Below are positions 29,036-38,700 of a stretch of 51,924 bases of DNA, piece after piece; the first letter of the stretch is position 1; each line of letters opens with the position of its first letter. The notes beneath the pieces were generated by a model. That model had not been told where the DNA came from. It made no database searches and was given only the letters and a program-made list of their open reading frames with translations. Source of the stretch: a virus; the IMG/VR virus record IMGVR_UViG_3300029913_000031, positions 1 to 51,924 of that record. The stretch is one strand, 5' to 3'. The translations under genes were made by a program, and so were the position numbers.

Positions 29036-31435
29036 ATGGCAATTAATACAAATGAAGGACTAAGTTTAGAAGAGATTATTGCAAAGAAAAAAGCTGCGGT
29101 AGCAAACGAAGTTTCTGCTCTTAACACCCCACCTGCGGCGTTGGTAGCCCAAGTTAATAATTCTCAAAATCAATTAGCATCATTCCGATCACAAGGCGCA
29201 GCCGACAAAAATTTAGATGATCAACAATTATCCACGACGTCTGCTACTGCAAACAGCTCTATTAGGCCCAATTTGCTTAACTCTTATGCAAGTTATACCC
29301 CGTTAATAACATTACAAGTTACTACCCCAAAATTACATGCATTAATGATGGCTGCACAACGGTATGTACCGTCAGATTGGACAACTATTTGTCAATCAGG
29401 AGGAATGGGTACAAATAAATTATCAACATATTTCCCTACAGATTTAGGCATTGATAATCTTGATATGAAGACTATAGCCGGCCAAAATCAAGAAAATCGT
29501 GGGTCAAATGCAACAAATATAACTTTCGATATAATAGAACCAAATGGAATGGACTTAATTGAAAATCTTTATGATTTTTGCCAATCTATAAACGAGTATA
29601 ACTATTGTCAACTACCATACTTACTTAAAATCTCATTTAATGGATTTTTTGATGATGGTTCACTCAATACTATTGCAGGAACAACTAAATATATTCCAAT
29701 AGTATTAGCCAACATGGAAATTAAAGCGGGATCCACCGGAGCAACCTATAAAATTACAGCAATTCCAATTAATGAATTATCAAATACAGAAATAGCCGGA
29801 AGAATTGATTCGATGGTTGAAATTTCTAACAGCAGCACAGTGCAAAATTACTGCGATGGATTAGCATATTCATTGAATCAGCATCAAAAACATTATGTAG
29901 ATACAAATACATATACAGTAGCAGATAATTATGAAATTATATGTTTACCTCAGATAAGTACAGAACTTAGCTCGAGTTCATCAAATATTAATATTGGAGC
30001 AAGTTTGTTTGTAAATCCTGTATATACAAATACAACGTCTGCCCCTAAAGATGCAAAAATGACATCTGGGGCAACACCGATACAGGTAATGGCAAATAAT
30101 TATGCATATAACCTTGGGCAAACACATGCAATTAAAAATGCAACAACTACCGCTAATATTAATGGGCAAACAGTAACAACGGGTGAAATTTCAACAACAT
30201 CTATTGGGCCTGGAATAACCGCGGTTAACCAGGTATATTTTAACCCTGATGGCAGTTCATCTGGCCATAGTATTGTACGATTTGGCGTCGGCGCTAGTAT
30301 TCTTGATTCAATTAATACTTTAATTATAAGTAGTGAGTATATAACCAATCAAATTAAAGTATTCGAGAAAAAAATAAGCGACATAATTAATATGGCAAAT
30401 TTAGTATCGGGCGACCCGACAACAGATATCGGAATTAAGGAAGCGATTAAACAATTACAAGGACCGTTTCAATGGTTCATGATTAGCAGCGAAACAACAA
30501 TTCTTGGTTATGATTTTTTACGTGGAAAATACGCGGCTAATTATCGATACATCGTAAAACCATATATAATCGATAACGCAAAAATATTTGAAGTACCTAA
30601 TCAGACTCCGGCGTTGCGAGTTTTAAAAGAATATAACTATATATTAACCGGCAAAAATACCGAAATTCTTAACTTTGATATGGAATTCAAAACTGCTTTT
30701 TTAACATATACCCAAGTTGCTAATAAGAGTACTAAGCAGCAAGGAACAGGATCATCGACTCCGGCAGATCAACCAACCGCATCTAATTCAACATATGTAA
30801 TAGCTCAAAAAGGTACAGCAGTAAACGCCTCTAGAGTTCTATCGGCAGCACCAAGTAGTATCAAATCAACTAATATAACGGCCGAGCAAACTCCCGAAAG
30901 AACTACAGCGGCAGATGTCGCTGCGACAATTTATGCTCCCGCAGAAATGTTATCGGTTAGATTAACTGTTAACGGTGACCCTGATTATATTAAGCAAGAT
31001 GGACTATTTCTAAATCCATCAGCAAATTCAACCTTAGTACCATATATAACAGAAGCGAGCGGAGCACCTGGAGGAATTATGTTCAATAGTGGAGAAATTT
31101 ACATGAATCTCAATTTCCTAATTCCCAGGGATATAGATCTTTCAAGTGGATTAATTACCCCACCAGATAAAAGTAATAATGTTGTATATCATCGTAATGT
31201 TTTTAGCGGTTACTATCGAGTTTTAGAAATAACTAACAAGATAGCCAACGGTGTTTTCACCCAAGAATTACAATGTATTCGGTTTGATGACAGTCACGAG
31301 ATTAACCTCATATCAGCGGCTACACCCGTATCTGTTTCATCACCAACTGCACCGAGTAATGCCGCCACGCCCCAAAAAGCATCTACTCCAATTTACGCCG
31401 GGGCGCTATCCGGAATCAAAGCTGTATTGGGATGA
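29036..31435 (+). CDS. Large baseplate structural protein (hub-like)
   Basis: A 799-aa protein. N-terminal 70 residues helical/low-complexity. The core includes DLGIDNLDMKTIAGQNQENRGSNATNITFDIIEPNGM, YCQLPYLLKISFNGFFDDG and TKYIPIVLANMEIK, a set typical of a large baseplate protein located between gp53 and gp25 in marine T4-like phages. Length and position suggest a hub or wedge role (perhaps carrying the gp27 function), but no T4 name can be assigned from sequence alone. Starts 2 nt after the gp53 stop. Confidence 0.75.
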   Translation: MAINTNEGLSLEEIIAKKKAAVANEVSALNTPPAALVAQVNNSQNQLASFRSQGAADKNLDDQQLSTTSATANSSIRPNLLNSYASYTPLITLQVTTPKLHALMMAAQRYVPSDWTTICQSGGMGTNKLSTYFPTDLGIDNLDMKTIAGQNQENRGSNATNITFDIIEPNGMDLIENLYDFCQSINEYNYCQLPYLLKISFNGFFDDGSLNTIAGTTKYIPIVLANMEIKAGSTGATYKITAIPINELSNTEIAGRIDSMVEISNSSTVQNYCDGLAYSLNQHQKHYVDTNTYTVADNYEIICLPQISTELSSSSSNINIGASLFVNPVYTNTTSAPKDAKMTSGATPIQVMANNYAYNLGQTHAIKNATTTANINGQTVTTGEISTTSIGPGITAVNQVYFNPDGSSSGHSIVRFGVGASILDSINTLIISSEYITNQIKVFEKKISDIINMANLVSGDPTTDIGIKEAIKQLQGPFQWFMISSETTILGYDFLRGKYAANYRYIVKPYIIDNAKIFEVPNQTPALRVLKEYNYILTGKNTEILNFDMEFKTAFLTYTQVANKSTKQQGTGSSTPADQPTASNSTYVIAQKGTAVNASRVLSAAPSSIKSTNITAEQTPERTTAADVAATIYAPAEMLSVRLTVNGDPDYIKQDGLFLNPSANSTLVPYITEASGAPGGIMFNSGEIYMNLNFLIPRDIDLSSGLITPPDKSNNVVYHRNVFSGYYRVLEITNKIANGVFTQELQCIRFDDSHEINLISAATPVSVSSPTAPSNAATPQKASTPIYAGALSGIKAVLG

Positions 31436-31436
31436 G

Positions 31437-31444
31437 TATAAATA
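31437..31444 (+). promoter_or_regulatory. Late promoter (TATAAATA)
   Basis: Consensus late -10 element 17 nt before the ATG at 31462; the leader contains AAGGTGAT. Confidence 0.8.
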
Positions 31445-31461
31445 CAAATAAGGTGATATAA

Positions 31462-31833
31462 ATGAGAATAATAGAATTATTTGAAGATTTACCGTCAATA
31501 CCAGGGTTAGCACCGTCGGTTAATCAATCTGGACTTAAAAACAATATAAAGACAGCTACCCCAGGCGTGGCAAATTCTGCAAATATAAACACAAATTCTC
31601 AAGCGGTAAAACCAATTGATCCCGCAATTTCCCAGCAATTATCAACTCGAGGATCTACAATCCAATTGCCATCGGGGCCCACAAACCAGCCGACCAATTT
31701 TAAAATAACAGGCATGGATAATCAAACCGGAAACGTAACACTTAATAATCCCCAATCACCCAATCAACCTGGCGTGTCTTATTCTAAAACCCAATTAGCG
31801 CAAATGATTGCCGCTAGCAAGCCAACAATGTAA
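31462..31833 (+). CDS. Hypothetical disordered late protein
   Basis: A 123-aa protein beginning MRIIELFEDLPSIPG. This opening is like that of many small late proteins in marine T4-like phages. The rest is Asn/Gln/Pro/Thr-rich and probably disordered, ending in a short helix (KTQLAQMIAASK). Late promoter and Shine-Dalgarno present; 9 nt before gp25. Function unknown. Confidence 0.65.
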   Translation: MRIIELFEDLPSIPGLAPSVNQSGLKNNIKTATPGVANSANINTNSQAVKPIDPAISQQLSTRGSTIQLPSGPTNQPTNFKITGMDNQTGNVTLNNPQSPNQPGVSYSKTQLAQMIAASKPTM

Positions 31834-31842
31834 GGGTAAACT

Positions 31843-32217
31843 ATGTCAATATATTCAGGCTTTTCAACGGTATCGTCAGATGCTCAAAAGAAATTTGTTC
31901 TTACCGATAGGAAACTTATTCAGCAGGATTTATTGAATGCGTTAAAAACTCGGCGTGGGCAACGTCTTATGCAACCTAATTTCGGATGCATAATTTGGGA
32001 TAAATTATTCGATAATATAACACAGACCGATTTAGATGACATTAGTGCTAACATTAGTTCAATCATTAATAACGATCCTAGAATAACATTAGTAAGTCTC
32101 GATCTTACTCAGGGACAACATACAATTACAGTAACAGTAATTATTCAATATGTTAACACAAATGAAACGGATCAACTAATAGTGAACTTCAATTCTGAAC
32201 TGTCTAGTGATTTCTAA
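31843..32217 (+). CDS. 25: Baseplate wedge protein gp25
   Basis: A 124-aa protein with the gp25/GPW fold pattern: KKFVLTDRKLIQQDLLNALKTRRGQRLMQPNFGCIIWD, and an acidic C-terminal region. gp25 forms the sheath-initiator part of the wedge with gp6 and gp53. RGQR-M-P-FG is the usual fingerprint. Downstream, gp6 has its own late promoter. Confidence 0.92.
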   Translation: MSIYSGFSTVSSDAQKKFVLTDRKLIQQDLLNALKTRRGQRLMQPNFGCIIWDKLFDNITQTDLDDISANISSIINNDPRITLVSLDLTQGQHTITVTVIIQYVNTNETDQLIVNFNSELSSDF

Positions 32218-32270
32218 CCCATCCTGTCAGCCGCGAATTCATTAATGAATTAACCGTCTTGTATCTAGAG

Positions 32271-32278
32271 CATAAATA
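32271..32278 (+). promoter_or_regulatory. Late promoter (CATAAATA), leaderless geometry
   Basis: CATAAATA, 5 nt, then the ATG at 32284. No Shine-Dalgarno before the gene. Confidence 0.7.
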
Positions 32279-32283
32279 ATCAT

Positions 32284-35200
32284 ATGGGAACATCACTGCA
32301 AGCAACAACGGCTTTTGGCATTCAAGATTGGCAGGCTTTCTATACTTCTATGGGCAGCCCGAATCTCGCGTCGTACGATTTTTCCACACTACGAAAATCG
32401 TTCATAAATTATTTGCAACTAAAAAATCCAGAAAATTTCAATGATTATATTGAAAGCAGCGAGTTCACGGCATTAATTGATCTAATTGCATTTATGGGAC
32501 AAAGTATGTCCTTTCGTTATGATATGAATGCGAGAGAAAACTTTCTTCCTACTGCGCAAAGTAGAAATTCTATTAATTATCTGGCTAATCTTGTTAATTA
32601 TATTCCGAGTCGAAATTTAGCTGCAAATGGCTATCTAAAAATAAATAGTCTTTCTGTTAACGATAATGTATATGATTCGCTAGGAAATAATCTTAATGGA
32701 ATAACAATTAATTGGAATGATCGCACTAATAGAAACTGGCAAGATCAGTGGAATACTATTATCAATGCAGTTTTAATTAGTTCTCAAACCATTGGCAATC
32801 CTGGTAATACAAATGTAATTAATGGAATTAATTATTCAGAATACGGCTTGTCTTCGTCGGCAGGACAGGCGCCGCCATATGCATTCACAGCATCTATTAA
32901 TAGTTCAAGTACAAATTTTGAAATAGTTAACCCTACTTCTGTTGGCGAAACATTTATATATGAAATCGACCCCGAACACACTTCTACTTTTAATCTTCTT
33001 TATGAAAATGATGGACTAGGATTTGCTAGCCAAAATACGGGGTATTTTCTCTATTTTAAACAGGGAACATTGTCGTCGCAAACTTTTAGTATTGCATCTG
33101 GGTTACCTAATACATCTATCAATTTATCCCAAACCGGCGTTAATAACTCGGATGTATGGCTATATCAACTTAATACAGACGGAACAATTACAGAATGGAC
33201 TCAGGTACAAACAATTTACGGAGAAAATACAGCTTTCAATAATCTTCCATCGCAGCAGCAAACAATTTTTTCTGTAACTAATCAAATCAACGATGCTATT
33301 ACTTTAATCTTCGGTGACGGTGTTTTTGGAGCAATTCCTCAAGGTAATTTTATATGCTTTACTCGTTCATCTAATGGGCTAACATATAGAATTAATCCTT
33401 CAGAAATGTCCAATTTATCTTTTCCTATTAACTATACGAGTAAGACAAATCGTACACAGCTATTAACAATCAATGCGAGTTTACAATACACCGTAGGTAA
33501 TAGTGCGGGTACCGAATCGTTAGCAAATATTAAATTAAAGGCACCCCAAAGTTTCTACTCGCAAAATAGAATGGTAAATGGTCAAGATTATAACTCTTTT
33601 CCCTTTACAAAATATAGCAATATTTTACAATTAAAAGCAATCAATAGGACGGCTAGCGGAGTAAGTCGATATCTCGATGTAATTGATCCAACTGGAAAAT
33701 TTAGTAGCACAAATGTTTTTTGTGACGATGGTTTTATATATACAGATCCGTCAGTTATAACAAATAATTATACCTATGCAAATCAAAATAATTTAGCAAC
33801 AATTGTAGAAAGTCAGATAACCTCGCTAATATCGTCTAATAATACGCTGTCGTTTGTCCTTAATCCCAGTAATTATCCAATCACTATTCCCTCGGCAGCG
33901 ACCGCCTGGAATTTAGTGTTAACTGACAATACTTCTAGCTCTGGATGGATAAGTGATGTTGCCACCGGCAATCTAATTACAATAAACGATGGACGTTTCG
34001 CGCCCGTCTCGCATTCATCAATTCTGAAAATTGGATCATTATTACAATTTACCGCTCCCACTGGTCAATTTTTTGACATTAACAATAATCTAATCACTTC
34101 GTCTTCCCAATTATTGAATCAGAAATCTATAATTTATGCGGCTATTACTTCTGCTGATTCGGCTGGCATCGGAAACTCGATCTCAATGAATGGGATAAAT
34201 GTTGACGGTAGTGGAGCAATTTTACTATCGCAAAAAATTCCTACCGGGGCATTATTAACCGGCATTTTACCATTATACATTCCCGTATTACCGAGTAATT
34301 TAATTCAAAAATTAATCACCTATTTAACTAATGGAAATGCGGTAGCTCTATCATATAATTCATACACTCTTTCATGGAGTTTAGATAACACATTACCATT
34401 AAATTTTAGCCCAGCAATTTATGGTTCCCAGTTTATTGCTCCGATGAGTCCAGCGGCGATTAATACAAACGATTGGCTATTGGCGTTCGTACCAACGAGT
34501 ACTACAACTTTTACTGTATATCAACAATCAAATGCCTATTATTTTGGATCTGAACAGCAAACAACCTTTTATTTTGATCCTAATGCTAAGGTATACGATC
34601 CAACCAACGCGTCTACACTAACCGATCAGATAATAATCTTAGAAACTAACAGTGCGCCCGGCGTTGCCGTTAACCTCGGATTACCGAACGATATATCAGT
34701 AGATGTTTACGCAGTCGTTGATGAAATTAATGGTTTAATTGATAATAGTAGGGTGCAAATTCAATATGCAGGGCTAGCATATACTGGTATTCCCACTGAC
34801 CCTTTTTTCTTTAAAGATTGTGTGTCTGATAGTAATTTTATATTTTTAGTAACCGATAACTCGCAATCTACTACAAAATTAATAAGCTCTGGAGCTAATC
34901 AGGTAGTTGTTGTTAATTTACCCACGGACATAAATAATAATTTATACTCGTATGCAAATGGAGCAATTATTTTTTGCCTCTCAACTCTTCAATTTTATCA
35001 GATATCAAGGGTTGGGAGTTTAGCAACTAAAACAACACTTAATCAGCCAGGAAGTACTTTAACATATTCGTATTATGTAGGACGACAAAATTTAAAATTT
35101 CAATATCAGCATAATGCGTCTGATAATCGTAGAATAGATCCTAGTCCGTCGAACATTATAGATATGTATTGTCTCGAATCAAGTTATGCTACCGCATATC

Positions 35201-35706
35201 AACAATACATAACAGATCAAACGGGACAAATAGCATTACCAACACCACCAACAACCGAGACGCTATCAAACGATTTTAATGATCTTAATAATTACAAAAT
35301 GGTATCTGATGAATTAATTTTTAATTCGGCTCAGTTTGTTCCACTTTTTGGTGATAAAGCCGACCCCTCGGTTCAGGCAACATTTGTGGCCGTAGCAAAC
35401 CCAAATAGTGCAGTGGGTGCCGGCGAAATTGCAAGCCAAATTATTACTCTTGTAAATAATTTTTTTACAATTGGTAATTTTAATTTTGGCCAAACATTTT
35501 TCTGGGCACAACTATCTAACTATATTTTGTCGAATATGACCAATATTATTAATGCGGTTCATCTAGTTCCAAATGCAGGAAATCTTTCGTATGGTGCGTT
35601 AGAGCAAATTGTCTGCAACCCATATGAAATTTTTATATCAGCGGCTACAGTAAAAAATATCTCTGTCGTAACTAGTCTAAACAATCTTAATTTGAGGATT
35701 TCATGA
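32284..35706 (+). CDS. 6: Baseplate wedge protein gp6
   Basis: An 1140-aa protein. The N-terminal section LRKSFINYLQLKNPENFNDYIESSEFTALIDLIAFMGQSMSFRYDMNARENFLPTA is diagnostic of gp6 (J-like wedge dimer), and the central IFGDGVFGAIP and YNSFPFTKY fit too. It is longer than T4 gp6 (660 aa), in line with cyanophage-type versions. gp6 dimers tie wedges into the baseplate ring. Predicted leaderless from its late promoter. The stop overlaps the next start (ATGA). Confidence 0.9.
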   Translation: MGTSLQATTAFGIQDWQAFYTSMGSPNLASYDFSTLRKSFINYLQLKNPENFNDYIESSEFTALIDLIAFMGQSMSFRYDMNARENFLPTAQSRNSINYLANLVNYIPSRNLAANGYLKINSLSVNDNVYDSLGNNLNGITINWNDRTNRNWQDQWNTIINAVLISSQTIGNPGNTNVINGINYSEYGLSSSAGQAPPYAFTASINSSSTNFEIVNPTSVGETFIYEIDPEHTSTFNLLYENDGLGFASQNTGYFLYFKQGTLSSQTFSIASGLPNTSINLSQTGVNNSDVWLYQLNTDGTITEWTQVQTIYGENTAFNNLPSQQQTIFSVTNQINDAITLIFGDGVFGAIPQGNFICFTRSSNGLTYRINPSEMSNLSFPINYTSKTNRTQLLTINASLQYTVGNSAGTESLANIKLKAPQSFYSQNRMVNGQDYNSFPFTKYSNILQLKAINRTASGVSRYLDVIDPTGKFSSTNVFCDDGFIYTDPSVITNNYTYANQNNLATIVESQITSLISSNNTLSFVLNPSNYPITIPSAATAWNLVLTDNTSSSGWISDVATGNLITINDGRFAPVSHSSILKIGSLLQFTAPTGQFFDINNNLITSSSQLLNQKSIIYAAITSADSAGIGNSISMNGINVDGSGAILLSQKIPTGALLTGILPLYIPVLPSNLIQKLITYLTNGNAVALSYNSYTLSWSLDNTLPLNFSPAIYGSQFIAPMSPAAINTNDWLLAFVPTSTTTFTVYQQSNAYYFGSEQQTTFYFDPNAKVYDPTNASTLTDQIIILETNSAPGVAVNLGLPNDISVDVYAVVDEINGLIDNSRVQIQYAGLAYTGIPTDPFFFKDCVSDSNFIFLVTDNSQSTTKLISSGANQVVVVNLPTDINNNLYSYANGAIIFCLSTLQFYQISRVGSLATKTTLNQPGSTLTYSYYVGRQNLKFQYQHNASDNRRIDPSPSNIIDMYCLESSYATAYQQYITDQTGQIALPTPPTTETLSNDFNDLNNYKMVSDELIFNSAQFVPLFGDKADPSVQATFVAVANPNSAVGAGEIASQIITLVNNFFTIGNFNFGQTFFWAQLSNYILSNMTNIINAVHLVPNAGNLSYGALEQIVCNPYEIFISAATVKNISVVTSLNNLNLRIS

Positions 35707-38700
35707 GAAAAATAATTTTATCAATAATGTTAGCCTGTATAGGCCCCTTTAGCCTTGCGCAGAATCCAGCGACTCAAATTGCTCCAATTTCTGCGCTTAA
35801 TGCAAAATATTCTAACGGTACTGCGCCCGGGTATTGGGTTACCGCTGGCACAGGATTGCAAGCAGAAATATCGGCTGGAACTGTTAACTGCCAAGGGTCA
35901 ATATTTATATATAGCGGAGGGACATTAACACTTACTGCCTCATCCCTAAATTATATCTATCTTAATACCTCGGCATCGTGCGTACCCGCAGTGAAAACGA
36001 CGAATTTTGGTGTAACCGATATTCCTGTTGCGATTGTTCTAACAAATGCTAGTGTGATAACATCGATAACCGATGAACGAACTATTTTTTCAGGTGAAAC
36101 CGCCAGAGCTATTACCGCAGAAACTGCCGCCCAAGCGACCGCTAATGCTGCATTACCTGCAAATGGTACGTCAACCACACCAGGGGGTAACTTCCAGGCT
36201 ACTAATATAATTATAGGTTCCGGTACCCCGTTATTAACGATGTATAATTCAGGCGGTGAGGCCTTATTCTCTGGACCTCTAGGATCCGGACTAGTGAACC
36301 CAGTAATTATTGGAGGGGCAAGCGGAAGTTGCACAGGACTTTATGCCAAAGCAGACGGCACTGGATGCGGACCAGGCGGCTCGACAACTTGGAACGCGAT
36401 GACAAACGGAGCACAGACTGGTAGCGGACCATCACAATTAAACACGCTCCCAGGAGGTTTAAGCGTTGGCACCGGCGCACCGTCTATTACCCTGGGCGGG
36501 TCCACTGGCAATGGCACATTCCCAGGCACCGTCGTGGCTGGCACTACGAACGGCCAGATCAACGCAGCGCAGCAGCAAACCCCAGCAGGAACGGGGAACA
36601 ACGGCATTGCCAACTCGTTTCTGGCGTGCCTCGCCGCTCCGTCGGTTGCCTGTTCCATTCTGGCTCCCGCGAACTATGCGCAGACGGAAGCACAGCCCTG
36701 GGGCATGGGAAATACGACAGATTATGGCATTCCAGTGAATGGGCCTGCCGCCACAACTACTAGCGGTTGTGTGACTGATTATAGATGGGGTCCACCGCAG
36801 GTGATTTGTCATGGTGGCATGTCACTTGGGGATAATCGGCACTATGCCCAGCCCCTGTTTGCTCAAACGGTTACCAGTGCCGGAAGCGGCAATACTCCGC
36901 ATCCTGCTGCCGCGCTTAATCTTCAACAATCCGTTTTCGGGGGTACGCGAGATTTTGACGGGGATGAAACCAGTCTGAATACTATGATTACCCAGATGTG
37001 GGTGCATTCGTCGGGTTCGCAGGCTGGGCATAACATCAGCTTGACCAGTTATGCGCCAGGTGACTCGATACCGCTCCTTACAGGAGCCTTTAGTGTGGGC
37101 CAAGGTTTAGCACAGAACGAGGGCCTGGAATGGCGCTCACGCCTGGGAGAGACGGGGAATGTTCCAGAGGGCAGGCTCAATACACAGACCTGCGGAGCTA
37201 CCTGCACATTTGCCCTCACGCAGACTCAGGGAGTCACCGGAAGCTGGGGGAACGACTTGGCCATGATTGACGTTACGCATGGCTACAACGCAGGGTATAT
37301 CTCAGGCATCAGTGCAGGCACATTTACCGGCTCCAGCGCAGCCAATTGGGACTCAACGTTTGGCCTGACAACTGCCACAACGACGACCACGGCGGCTATA
37401 ACCACCGGCTCCCAAACGGGCGGCACGAACACCATGCCGCTGTCCAACGTGACGATCCCTGTTGCCAGTTCGACAGGATTCAGTACCGGCCAGACGGTCT
37501 GCATGTTCGACAAGGTGGACCCTAGTTGGCAATGCTCTCATATCACGGCAGTGCCGGACGGGACGCACATCACCGTGGATGTGATGAATTACCCTCTCAC
37601 AAATAACTCGACAGTAGCTGCGGGCGGACTTACCGGTTATGGCTTTGGTATGGATGCCGATTGGGTAGTTCCGGGTGTGACGAACGGGATGGCCGTCAGC
37701 GGAGAGAGTGGGCTGGACGGAACTGTCCGGGTGATATATCCTATTGTTTCCAGTGCCAGCGGAAACACATTGACGATTTACAACGGCGCCGGAGTGAACG
37801 GCACCATCAATACGCGGTCCTATGGCTATGCCCCAGCCTTGACAGGCTCAGGCGGTACGGCTACGGTGTCGGTGAGCGGCGGCGCAGTTACTGCTTGCAC
37901 AGCGACTGGCGGCACAAGTTACACAGTAAACTCGCCTCCTACCATCCAGATTACAGGCATCACTTACACTTCCGCGCCGATGATCTATCCCACAGTGGTA
38001 GGCACCGCGCTCTCAGGATGCACTATTTTAAATGCAGGTGCGGGCATTACCGGGACGCCGGTGGTGGCTGTGAACAATAATCCGTATCACATCTACCCGC
38101 AAGGACGAACTCTAAATGTCTACAACGGGGCCACCGGAGCTGTGGATGGATCGGCAATCGTCACGACTCCGGTTGTCGGTACGTTCGCCACGGGGGATAC
38201 GCTGGAGCAGCCGCATTATTTCAGAATCAAGATCAATGGGTTGAATTTCGGCTTCAATAACTATCAAGAAGGCGGCCAGCATTCCAATTTCTACTTCCAA
38301 TCAGCCGGTCAATTCGGGAGTAACGATTACGAGGGCCAGTTTGCAAACAACAACGATCCGACACTTTATGACGGTTACCCAGCGGTTAGTTTAACAGGGT
38401 ATATCCCCGGACGCGGCCAACTAACTACGCCGTATGGAATGGTGCTTTCCGGCCCTCATCGCGATGGACTGTTCATGGGGTTGCCACCTTATGGGGGCAA
38501 CGGAGGAAGCAAGATGGGGGCGGTGGTTGTTGGCTGCGGCACAAGCGCACAGTGCGCGGCATGGAATGCGACCTATCCCATGCTGAACGCGCAGGGCTGG
38601 AATAGCGCCCAGGCCAAGCAGGCGGAAGACATTCTCGGCTACAACCCGGCGACGCAAAGCTGGCAACTGACTTCCGGGTCGACGGGCAACGCGGGGGCCG

